Part shown: piece by piece, positions 8,582-15,627 of the stretch | Layout of the letters: every line of letters starts with the position of its first letter | Numbering within the stretch: position 1 is the stretch's first letter | Assembly (NCBI RefSeq): GCF_001182045.1 | Contig: NZ_CVTY01000006.1 | Location: 292,086 to 356,085, forward strand | Direction: 5' to 3' | Length of the DNA: 64,000 nt | Origin: Dakarella massiliensis | GTDB taxonomy: Bacteria; Pseudomonadota; Gammaproteobacteria; Burkholderiales; Burkholderiaceae_F | Translations under genes and position numbers: made by a program | The notes under the pieces: generated by a model | Database searches by the model: none | Told to the model about the DNA's origin: nothing | Seen by the model: the letters and a program-made list of their open reading frames with translations, nothing else

Positions 8582-8716
8582 TACGCATTGAGGAAGACAC
8601 AAAAAATCTTCTTTAACGGGTGCCGCGCGCCGCGGTCCCTGAAAGCGAAGGCGACATCTCTCCGATGGATTGTGAATTTTCCAGTGCCGGTCTCTCCTGA
8701 GTACCGGCATTTTTTA
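8582..8716 (+). ncRNA. Candidate small RNA A of a repeated family
   Basis: The 5' end is set by a promoter-like pair: TTTGCG, a 16-bp spacer, then TTTTCT. The 3' end is a terminator: TGCCGGT (8685-8691), ACCGGCA (8703-8709), T-run. TCTCTCC (8657-8663) precedes it, and the terminator loop again carries CTCTCC. The upstream block TGTTGCAACAGACATAATTT recurs nearly exactly before candidate B, at the same distance. No protein is encoded on the plus strand here. Confidence 0.5.
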
Positions 8717-8849
8717 TCCTTAAAAAACAGCAACTAATCGGATTTCAGGGATGGGGGCGGCAAAGTGTCTCAGGCACGTTGCATCAGACACAATTCTGTT
8801 GCAATTAGCGGCAGAACTTTGCAGGTTTCGGTACTACATTATTCTCATG

Positions 8850-8983
8850 CGATGAGGAACACGCAGCGGTGTTTCCCATTCAGTTTTGCGCCACGGCAGA
8901 GCTGTGAAGAGCATAAGTGAAATCTCTCCTTTGGATGTGAGTTTTAATTCCGGCTTTCTTTATGGATTGCCGGAATTTTTTTA
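8850..8983 (+). ncRNA. Candidate small RNA B of a repeated family
   Basis: Promoter-like TTTGCA (8818-8823), a 16-bp spacer, TATTCT (8840-8845). The likely transcript starts near GCGATGAGGAACAC, closely matching candidate A at the same place. TCTCTCCTTTGG lies at 8923-8934. The terminator is AATTCCGGC (8946-8954) with GCCGGAATT (8969-8977) and a T-run. GTTGCAATT at 8798-8806 is shared with candidates A and F, 116-124 nt before the pyrimidine motif in all three. Confidence 0.55.
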
Positions 8984-9104
8984 ATTAAATCAATATATTA
9001 AATTTATAGCAAAACTAAATAAAAACATAACTATATAGGGTAAATCTGGATAAAAATTTACGCTTGAGTTGCTTTTTAGGTGATGCGAATTCCCGTGATC
9101 TGGA

Positions 9105-9257
9105 GTAAAGTGAGGTCAGACGTTGAGATACATTGTGGTGTTCTCAATCAGCTCCGGGCCGCTTCGGAGCTGCTCTGGTCAAACGGTGTTTTGCCTTTAA
9201 TGTGATAACGAAACTTTGATTCCGGCGTTTCCCTTACGGGTTCGCCGGATTTTTTTA
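9105..9257 (+). ncRNA. Weak candidate small RNA C / orphan terminator
   Basis: The terminator TCCGGCG (9221-9227) with CGCCGGA (9243-9249) and a T-run is clear, but no plus-strand gene precedes it. AACTTTGATTCC just upstream only loosely resembles the family motif. The 5' end is arbitrary. Confidence 0.3.
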
Positions 9258-9596
9258 GATCACGGCCCAGGATCTTGGCAAAGATTTACTGTTTCACAGA
9301 ATTCGGTTCTGTCCCACACTCCGCAGCACGTCGCGTGAAGGCTCGTTGAATTTCTTGGCCAGTTCGTCAAGAATCACGGGATGCCCGGCTTGTCAGCCGC
9401 AAATAAGACTTGAAAGCTTGCTGCTGACGAAACTGATTTTGGCTTCAAGCCCGCGGCATCCTGATTGCTGTTCACTTCGCGGCTTCTCTTACCTCAGGTA
9501 AATGAATTGCTATTGTTGAACTGGCGGACCGCAGAGGCGATGCTGATCGGCCTGATATCCCCGAGTTTTTAGAGTTGATCGTCGGATGATTAAGGA
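9258..9596. other. Non-coding stretch with possible gene remnant
   Basis: I see no intact gene. On the minus strand, about 9295-9385 reads VILDELAKKFNEPSRDVLRS-like protein before a stop, flanked upstream by another stop, which may be a relic. I could not assign it to a family. Confidence 0.3.
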
Positions 9597-10586
9597 TTAC
9601 CAGTCGCCGTCAGTCACTTCAACGGGTTTGAGACCGGCGAGCCTATTGCTCCCCGAAACCACGCTCTCTTCGGAGTAGTAGTCGAACCAGGGAAGTCCTA
9701 GCCAGATGTAGTCATCCTCGGATACGGGTTCGTGGGGCATAGGAAGCGCTGTAATCCTTGACCAATCGGCTGAGTTAACGAGGTGGACATAGGCCCGTGC
9801 CGACTGGGTGGTGTCGTAGTCCGAGACTTCACGGCGGTCTTTGTAGATTTCCTGATGAATGCGGCCGCCGGTGCCGAGTCCCATTTCTGACAGACTGTCA
9901 GTTACCGTGCTGTCAGTTACCACCTTGCTGTATAAATCTAAATCTGCTTTGTGATCTTCCGCCTGCTTTTTTTCCTTTTTAAGCGGATAAACCTGAATCT
10001 GAATGCCGCCAAACTCAGACTTGCCAGTCAGCTGTTCCTCCGCGGTTTGACCTTCGCCGAGCGGGGCGGCGACGAACTGGCGGATGACTCCCTTTTCTAC
10101 GCAGAAGCCGTCGATCCAGGGTTGGTCGGGAACCGGGAGGTAATTCTGAAGATTCTGTTCTTTGCCGCCATCAACCCGTGTGCCCTTAACGAGACCGGGC
10201 TTCCATTCTTCTCCGGTCACCGCGCAGATTTTGCCTGCCGCGATTCGGACGGCGAACGGATAAAACGCGGGGCTCCAGAAGGAGATCCACATGGCTTCAG
10301 CCTGGTACATTGGCATCATAAGTCCGCCTTGCTCCAGCCATTTCTGAGGAATCCTGCCTTCATAGTCTTCGACGTGTTCGAGTTCAAACTGCTCTAGTCC
10401 GGGCGGAAGATTATTGACTTCACCATCAGGAACTCGAAGCGTGCGCTGGAAATTAATGCGCAGTATGCAGTCTTTGCCGATCGCGGGAAAGGCGAATTCC
10501 AGTTCGTCATTGTTAATTAAACGAACGCGACTGCGGGGCTTATGGGTATGGAGTTGTACTTGGACAGTGTGGTCCTTCTCAGACAT
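9597..10586 (-). CDS. Uncharacterised conserved protein, partner of XRE regulator
   Basis: A 329-residue soluble protein of a widespread but uncharacterised family. Its core reads MYQAEAMWISFW...PFAVRIAAGKICAVTGEEW...QPWIDGFCVEKGVIRQFVAAPLGEGQTAEEQLTG...GGIQIQVYPL, with EMGLGTGGRIHQEIYKD and GLPWFDYYSEE near the end. I recall relatives with the same blocks in actinobacteria and proteobacteria, but no function. It has no signal peptide and no catalytic signature I recognise. The last residues are DGDW, identical to the last four residues of the XRE regulator encoded 19 bp upstream in the same operon. AAGGAGAT precedes the ATG by 7 bp. Confidence 0.7.
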   Translation of the reverse strand: MSEKDHTVQVQLHTHKPRSRVRLINNDELEFAFPAIGKDCILRINFQRTLRVPDGEVNNLPPGLEQFELEHVEDYEGRIPQKWLEQGGLMMPMYQAEAMWISFWSPAFYPFAVRIAAGKICAVTGEEWKPGLVKGTRVDGGKEQNLQNYLPVPDQPWIDGFCVEKGVIRQFVAAPLGEGQTAEEQLTGKSEFGGIQIQVYPLKKEKKQAEDHKADLDLYSKVVTDSTVTDSLSEMGLGTGGRIHQEIYKDRREVSDYDTTQSARAYVHLVNSADWSRITALPMPHEPVSEDDYIWLGLPWFDYYSEESVVSGSNRLAGLKPVEVTDGDW

Positions 10587-10605
10587 GGAGGATCTCCTTC
10601 AGTTA

Positions 10606-10959
10606 TCACCAATCGCCGTCTTTCACTTCACGGCTGATCTCCAGAATCGCGTCGTCCGGCATCTGCTTCATCTGCCTGAGAACCTGGGCGAAAAGCTTTG
10701 GCCGGGCGGTAATAATGGCCTTGAGGTCGCTGGATAGCTTGCCTGCCATGGCGAGAAGAACGTCTTTGTCTTCGTGAAGCTCCTGGGCGATTAACACAAT
10801 CGTTTCTTCAGATGGAGGAGGAAATATGCCTCGCTCAATCTTGGAAAGATAGGAGGGCTCGATCCCGACTCGTTCAGCGACCTGGCGCAGCGAATAGGTG
10901 CGTCGGTCTTCCTCTTGGAGTCTGAACCGTGCTTCGCGAATGTATGTTCCAAAGTCCAT
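10606..10959 (-). CDS. XRE-family HTH regulator
   Basis: A 117-residue regulator. The helix-turn-helix (about residues 22-55) reads YSLRQVAERVGIEPSYLSKIERGIFPPPSEETIVLIAQEL, a canonical Cro/C1-type fold. The C-terminal half (HEDKDVLLAMAGKLSSDLKAIITARPKLFAQVLRQM) is an alpha-helical dimer or effector part that I associate with regulators paired with the downstream uncharacterised family. It ends EVKDGDW, sharing DGDW with its neighbour. It is first in a two-gene operon, and the repeats at 11000-11017 are its likely operator. Confidence 0.85.
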   Translation of the reverse strand: MDFGTYIREARFRLQEEDRRTYSLRQVAERVGIEPSYLSKIERGIFPPPSEETIVLIAQELHEDKDVLLAMAGKLSSDLKAIITARPKLFAQVLRQMKQMPDDAILEISREVKDGDW

Positions 10960-10990
10960 GGTTTTAGCCTGTGTAGCAGTTACTCCACAT

Positions 10991-11017
10991 TTTAGCTAAA
11001 CCAAAAACGAACCAAAA
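10991..11017. promoter_or_regulatory. Repeats in the XRE promoter, possible operator
   Basis: The palindrome TTTAGCTAAA (10991-11000) is followed by two ACCAAAA direct repeats at 11000-11006 and 11011-11017, an 11-bp period, 32-58 bp upstream of the regulator's ATG. Confidence 0.4.
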
Positions 11018-11291
11018 CCATCAGTAATCGTTATTACCTGCGGTAAGTGTAGAGTAAATACTACACACTTGTCAAAAGTATTTGTCGCGGGTAGAGGAGT
11101 GAGCTGTCCCGCTTTCAGTAACACTTCTGTTTCATTTTCCTGAGCCATCTTTGCAGTCAGCGGGCATAAAGTAGCGAAGCGCGCTGAGGTCCATTCTTTT
11201 CTGCGCTTGGCAGCCTCAGCTGTCCGGGTAGCCTCCGGACGCGGTCTCTGTGTGTCGCGCGCAGGCATGCTTTTGTTTTAAACGAGATTTG

Positions 11292-11329
11292 GCTCGGTGC
11301 TTATTTCCGGAATCGCCGAGCTTTTTTTT
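11292..11329 (+). terminator. Orphan plus-strand terminator D
   Basis: GCTCGG (11292-11297) pairs with CCGAGC (11316-11321), followed by eight T. No plus-strand gene lies upstream; it may end another family member, but the CTCTCCTTTG motif is absent. The upstream stretch 11018-11291 holds no gene I would support. Confidence 0.55.
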
Positions 11330-11477
11330 GCTCACATAGGGGTAATCTCAGCGATTAATTGAAAACCCCGATATCGCGCCGGAAGTCCCGTCTGTGCTGT
11401 TCCCGATTGTTGTTAAAGGATTTTGTTTCAATTTCGGGAAGAATGTTTCAGGTCATTCGGCTAAATTATTCACTACG

Positions 11478-11628
11478 CAAGAGGTGCGGGTTTGCAGACC
11501 CCGCAGCGACAGCCAGTCTCGGTGAGTACCCGAGGCGCAGAGTGTGATGAAGTATCTCTCTCCTTTGTGGTTTTGAACTATAAAATTTATTTTTCCGGCA
11601 TTTTCACGAGAAATGCCGGAATTTTTTT
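11478..11628 (+). ncRNA. Candidate small RNA E of a repeated family
   Basis: TTATTC at 11467-11472 aligns with the -10 of candidate B, and the following CTACGCAAGAGG aligns with CATGCGATGAGG. Within the body, TGCGGG...CCCCGCA and CTCGG...CCGAG can form two hairpins. TCTCTCCTTTG lies at 11557-11567. The terminator is TTCCGGCATTT (11593-11603) with AAATGCCGGAA (11611-11621) and seven T. Confidence 0.55.
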
Positions 11629-11756
11629 ATCCGCGGTCAGGAAAAATACGTCATCTGCCGTTATTTGTATCCGAAATCCGAAAACCTCCCTTCACTGCAT
11701 CATCTCGTTGCAATTGATCCGCGCGCAATCACAGGAAGCGTCTATTGTTAATTCTG

Positions 11757-11899
11757 CAAGGGGATGATCTGTAAGGAAAATCTCCGAGCAGCCCCAACGT
11801 GCAAAGCAGTGCAGTGGGGGCAGCGTGTAGTGTGTGACTTCTTTCCTTTGACTCTAGTGTTATCCGGCTAATCGTGTTTATGATCAGCCGGTTTTTTTT
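11757..11899 (+). ncRNA. Candidate small RNA F of a repeated family
   Basis: GTTGCAATT (11707-11715) upstream matches candidates A and B. TTAATTCT near 11749 fits a -10. The body has GCAGCCCC pairing with GGGGGC. TTCTTTCCTTTG lies at 11839-11850. The terminator is CCGGCT (11864-11869) with AGCCGG (11886-11891) and eight T. It ends close to the convergent MocR gene. Confidence 0.5.
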
Positions 11900-11922
11900 G
11901 ATTTTGAGAAAGCGGCACGGCG

Positions 11923-13413
11923 TCAGCGGGGGTTGGCCGCGGCGAAAAGCGCCTTCGCGCGTTCCGCGATACGGGCGGCGCCTGAGAGAATTTCTTTCTC
12001 TGTAAACGTGCCGAACCCGAGAAGGAGGCCGTTCGTTCCGGCCGGGGCGTCCGTGAAGCTGCTGATCGCTCTTGCGGTGATTCCGTCATTCTCTAGCGCA
12101 GCCTGCAGTGCGGTATCGGGAATAGCGGGATCAAGAAGAAGCGCGAGGTGAGGGCCGGCTTCGGTTTCTGACACCCGGCCTAGAGACCCGAGTGACGAGC
12201 GAAGGGCATCCCGGAGGAGCGCGAAGCGCTTCCGGGAGTCACGTGCCATTTTCCGGATGTGGTGTGCGGAGCCGGGGCTTTCGAGATACTCGGCAAGCGC
12301 GGCCTGAAGCGATTCCGACGTAAAGCGGTCCGTGAGGAGCTTCGCGCCGGCGAGCGCCTCTGCCTGCGGTTCCGGGAGCACGGCGTAGGCAAGCCTCAGC
12401 CCCGGGAACACCTGCAGCGTACAGCTCTCCATATAGATCACGGCTTCATCGGCCCCCGGGAGCGACCGGATGGGAAAACGGGGTTTGTCACCGAGCGTCA
12501 CAACCCCATCCGTATCCTCTTCGAGAATCCAGGCTCCCGTATCAAGCGCCCAGCGAAGGATCGCGGCTCGCCGCGCGTCCGCCATCGGAACCGACATCGG
12601 CATCTGGCTCGCCGGGGTGACGAGGATTCCCTTCGGTTTCAGGACGCCTTCAGGCGCCGTAAACACCATGCCCTCCCGATCCACCGGCACCGGAATCCGG
12701 CGGAGCCCCGCGAAGTCGAGCACCTTCGCGTCAAGCGGGAGCATCGGGGCTTCGGTGAGAATGGCATCGCCCGGCGTGAAAAGCGTGCCGGCGATAAGGG
12801 AAAGGCTCTGCACGCTCCCCGTCGTAATGACGATGTTCTCCTCACCGCACACAATCCCGCGCGTTTCACGAAGTTTTGCGGCGATCACTTTCCGTAAGGG
12901 GGCGTAGCCGGCGGGCGGGCTGTAAAAGGTGTGCCGCCAGGGGCTTCGGACAGTGGACGCGGCGATCTTCACCCAGTCCCGCTCGACCGTTTTCTCCATC
13001 GCCGACCCATAGATCTTGAACGGACGGTTCTCAAAATTTCCGGAGCCGGCGGCCGCCGCGGCGCTCCGGGCCGCTTCCGCTTTCCGCGTCAATGGACGGC
13101 CGTGAACCGGCGGGCGCGCGGGGCGTGGGGGTTCCGGGATCGGTTTTGTTTCCGCGACGAAGTAGCCGGAGGCGGGTTTTGAGACCGCGAACCCCGTCGC
13201 GGCGAGTTCCGCGTAGGCGCCGGCAACGGTGTTCGGGGCGACGCCGAGGTCAGACGCGAGACTCCTGATCCCGGGGAGCCGGTCTCCGGGTTTCAGCGCC
13301 CCGCGGCTCCGAAGCCGGATCAGTTCCCGCGTGATCAGCTTCCCAACCGGGAGTTTCCCGTTTTTCCGGATATGAATGGGGACTGACACCACCGGTTTTT
13401 TCTTCGCTTCCAC
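11923..13413 (-). CDS. MocR/GabR-type regulator lacking the PLP lysine
   Basis: A 496-residue regulator with a GntR winged helix (about 18-85; GVAPNTVAGAYAELAATGFAVSKPASGYFV is the recognition part) and a C-terminal fold-type-I aminotransferase-like domain (about 145-490). In the family a lysine in (G)(T/S)FSK binds PLP. Here the aligned segment is YMESCTLQVFPGLR, with Leu at about residue 333 in place of Lys, so a Schiff base with PLP should be impossible. The usual D-Y/F-D after strand IxED is also altered (LEEDTDGVV). It is divergent from a PLP-dependent enzyme gene, and the direct repeats at 13435-13468 lie between them, a typical MocR arrangement. Confidence 0.87.
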   Translation of the reverse strand: MEAKKKPVVSVPIHIRKNGKLPVGKLITRELIRLRSRGALKPGDRLPGIRSLASDLGVAPNTVAGAYAELAATGFAVSKPASGYFVAETKPIPEPPRPARPPVHGRPLTRKAEAARSAAAAAGSGNFENRPFKIYGSAMEKTVERDWVKIAASTVRSPWRHTFYSPPAGYAPLRKVIAAKLRETRGIVCGEENIVITTGSVQSLSLIAGTLFTPGDAILTEAPMLPLDAKVLDFAGLRRIPVPVDREGMVFTAPEGVLKPKGILVTPASQMPMSVPMADARRAAILRWALDTGAWILEEDTDGVVTLGDKPRFPIRSLPGADEAVIYMESCTLQVFPGLRLAYAVLPEPQAEALAGAKLLTDRFTSESLQAALAEYLESPGSAHHIRKMARDSRKRFALLRDALRSSLGSLGRVSETEAGPHLALLLDPAIPDTALQAALENDGITARAISSFTDAPAGTNGLLLGFGTFTEKEILSGAARIAERAKALFAAANPR

Positions 13414-13434
13414 GGGAACTTCCTTCCTTTCGAT

Positions 13435-13468
13435 CTGTATCAGTGAGATAGTACCAAACTGTATCAGT
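13435..13468. promoter_or_regulatory. Direct-repeat operator between MocR and its target
   Basis: CTGTATCAGT occurs perfectly at 13435-13444 and again at 13459-13468, spaced 24 bp start to start. GabR and PdxR also bind direct repeats. The site lies in the divergent promoter region and probably controls both genes. Confidence 0.65.
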
Positions 13469-13545
13469 CACACGCAAAGTCCCTAGGTAGAATGTCTGTC
13501 ATCAGAGTCGTTCCCGGACTCATCCCACCCTATGAGGATTCCATC

Positions 13546-14640
13546 ATGAATTTCGTTTGCACCTGCTGCGGAAAGAAAGTGTCGACCGATACAAAGGCGC
13601 CGGCGTGTGACTGCGGCGGACTTTTTGAATTGGACTTCGTGCCTCCGGCCTGGGACGACTCGAAGATTGACCGCGATACCTGGAGCCTCTTCCGGTACCG
13701 GGCGTTCATGGCGCTCGAAGGGGACGCGTGGAAAGAGGTCACGATGGGAGAAGGAATGACGCCCGTGATCCCGTTCTCAGACGACGTCCTCGTGAAGATG
13801 GACTACTGCATGCCGACCTTGTCCTTCAAGGACCGCGGGGCGGCAGCGCTCGTCGCCCACATGAAGTCGATCGGGGTTAAGAAGTGCGTGCAGGACTCGT
13901 CCGGCAACGCCGGAATCGCGGTCGCGGCCTACGGGGCGCGCGCCGGGATTGAGTGCGAGATCTACGTGCCTGAAGGCACGAGCCCGAAAAAGATCGCGAT
14001 GATCGAGGCGTTCGGGGCGAAGGCGGTGGTGGTGCCGGGGGACCGTGATCACTGCGCCGATGTCTGCCGCGCGAAGGTGCGGGATGAAGGCGCGTACTAC
14101 GCGAACCACGTTTTCAACCCCTTCTTCTATGAAGGAACGAAGACCTACATTTACGAGGTCTTTGAGCGGCTGCACCGGATGCCCGAAAACATCTTTATCG
14201 AGCTTGGGAACGGGACGCTCTTTATCGGTGCCGTGAAGGCGCTTGAGCACCTCTATGCCTCGGGCGCGATCGATCACTTCCCGCAGGTGATCGCGGTCCA
14301 GGGCGCGAACTGCGCGCCGTTCGCCGAAACGATCGCGGAGGGCGCCGAACATATCGTCTCCATTACCCCGAAGCCCACGATGGCGGAAGGGATCGCGATC
14401 GGGAAGCCCGCGAGGGCGGACGAAATCCTCGCGATGATCCGGAAGCATAAGATCCGCATCGTCTGCGCCGCGGAAGAGGATATCCTCCCCGCTCGCGCGG
14501 AACTCGCGCACCGCGGGATCTACGCGGAGCACACGACCGCCGCGTCGCTCGCCGCCTACTACACGTACTGCCGTCAGTACGGCCCGACGCATGACGCGCT
14601 GCTTTCGATGTGCAGCGCCGGGATCAAGAGCGACCACTGA
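13546..14640 (+). CDS. Threonine-synthase-like PLP enzyme (fold type II)
   Basis: A 364-residue cytosolic fold-type-II PLP enzyme. The N-terminus is a zinc-ribbon-like CTCCGKK...CDCGG (about 4-25), as in ThrC of the archaeal/plant type. The PLP lysine is in PTLSFKDRGAAALV (about 86-99), and SSGNAG (about 122-127) is the phosphate-binding Asn loop. Threonine synthase converts O-phosphohomoserine to threonine, but divergence from a MocR regulator makes a different beta- or gamma-elimination or replacement reaction possible. I chose ATG 13546 because GAGG lies 8 bp before it; an in-frame ATG at 13492 has no ribosome site and overlaps the promoter. Confidence 0.82.
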   Translation: MNFVCTCCGKKVSTDTKAPACDCGGLFELDFVPPAWDDSKIDRDTWSLFRYRAFMALEGDAWKEVTMGEGMTPVIPFSDDVLVKMDYCMPTLSFKDRGAAALVAHMKSIGVKKCVQDSSGNAGIAVAAYGARAGIECEIYVPEGTSPKKIAMIEAFGAKAVVVPGDRDHCADVCRAKVRDEGAYYANHVFNPFFYEGTKTYIYEVFERLHRMPENIFIELGNGTLFIGAVKALEHLYASGAIDHFPQVIAVQGANCAPFAETIAEGAEHIVSITPKPTMAEGIAIGKPARADEILAMIRKHKIRIVCAAEEDILPARAELAHRGIYAEHTTAASLAAYYTYCRQYGPTHDALLSMCSAGIKSDH

Positions 14641-14757
14641 GAACGAATAAAAGACAGCGGACGCCTGAAGATTGCGCCGCGCCGAGTCTGAATAACAAAA
14701 AGAGCGCCTCAATGAAGAGGCGTCATAAAAACATATCCTTTGAGGGGCTTAAAGAAA

Positions 14758-14801
14758 AACCCGCGGCGCGCCTGGGTGAGGCGTATCGCGGGTTCTTTTT
14801 T
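14758..14801 (+). terminator. Intrinsic terminator after the threonine-synthase-like gene
   Basis: AACCCGCG (14758-14765) pairs with CGCGGGTT (14787-14794), followed by CTTTTTT. A second hairpin (GCGCCTC...GAGGCGTC) lies at 14704-14723. Confidence 0.75.
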
Positions 14802-14849
14802 GTCTTCCAGTTTTTACGGTGGAGGACCGCCTCTCAGATTAAGCTCCGA

Positions 14850-15302
14850 TCAGGCGATCGAAATCATCTGCTTCGCGGCCTTTTCTTCCTTCGTGACCTT
14901 CGGGATGCAGACAGTCAGGATGCCGTTTTCGTAAGAGGCCTTGCAATCGGCCTGCTTCACGCCTTCACCCACATAGAACGTACGGGCGCAGGAGCCAGAA
15001 GAGCGTTCCTGACGGATCAGGTGACCTTCCTTCTTCTTTTCTTCCTTGTGGCTCTTGGAGGCGGAAACCGTGAGGTAGCCGTCCTTCAGCTCAGCGGAGA
15101 TTTCTTCCTTCTTGAAGCCCGGGAGGTCGATCGCGAGCTCATAGCCCTTGTCGGTCTCGCGGATATCAGTCTTCATCAGGCGGTCAGCGTTCTTGCCAAA
15201 AACCGTAGTGGAAGGATCCGGGAATTTGAAACCAGAGAACACATCAAACGGATCAAAGATGTTCAGAGGGGATTCATCAAAAATAGTAGGAACATTTGCC
15301 AT
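14850..15302 (-). CDS. Hsp20 / alpha-crystallin small heat-shock protein
   Basis: A 150-residue small heat-shock chaperone. A short N-terminal arm (MANVPTIFDESPLNIFDPFDVFSG) precedes an alpha-crystallin domain (about 45-140) with DIRETDKGYELAIDLPGFKKEEISAELKDGYLTVSASK, and the final strand reads ASYENGILTVCIPK, the conserved A-x-x-x-N-G-x-L pattern. It holds unfolding proteins as oligomers in the cytosol. GTG 15311 would add three residues, but ATG 15302 has GGAG 8 bp upstream. I see no clear sigma-32 promoter in 15303-15420. Confidence 0.92.
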   Translation of the reverse strand: MANVPTIFDESPLNIFDPFDVFSGFKFPDPSTTVFGKNADRLMKTDIRETDKGYELAIDLPGFKKEEISAELKDGYLTVSASKSHKEEKKKEGHLIRQERSSGSCARTFYVGEGVKQADCKASYENGILTVCIPKVTKEEKAAKQMISIA

Positions 15303-15541
15303 AATTATCACTCCATTATGGCCGTCGTCTGAGCGGTCAACACTTGATTAACAGGTACTTAACCCTGATTGGTAAAGGGGAATGATCGGATGTTTGTACT
15401 TATTTTCATCCCCCTGCAATAAATATTATGGGGGCGGTTTTTATTTTTTCAAGGGGTCAGAAAATTTTTTTATAAGACACGGAAAATTTCTTTTCTGAAT
15501 CACGGTAAAAGAGAAAAAGGTAACGAAGAAACGACAGGGGC

Positions 15542-15574
15542 AAAAAAAGCGCGCCGGGATAAACCGACGCGCTT
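15542..15574 (-). terminator. Intrinsic terminator of the 15628-17031 flavoprotein
   Basis: GCGCGCCGG (15549-15557) pairs with CCGACGCGC (15564-15572), followed on the minus strand by seven T. A second stem, AGCCCTG...CAGGGCT, lies nearer the stop codon. The rest of 15303-15541 is AT-rich and holds nothing else I can name. Confidence 0.75.
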
Positions 15575-15627
15575 CATTTTTCCGTAAGCCCTGTCGGGAG
15601 CAGGGCTTTCAGTTTTATTGCTTCCGA

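Noticed and set aside
9295..9385. Rha/ORF6N-like gene remnant
   Set aside because: About 30 residues between stops look protein-like, but I could not match them to a family; recorded only as a possible relic.
10996..11268. 90-codon minus-strand frame before the XRE gene
   Set aside because: No ribosome site, low-complexity Arg/Thr/Lys start, and it overlaps the XRE promoter repeats and the orphan terminator region.
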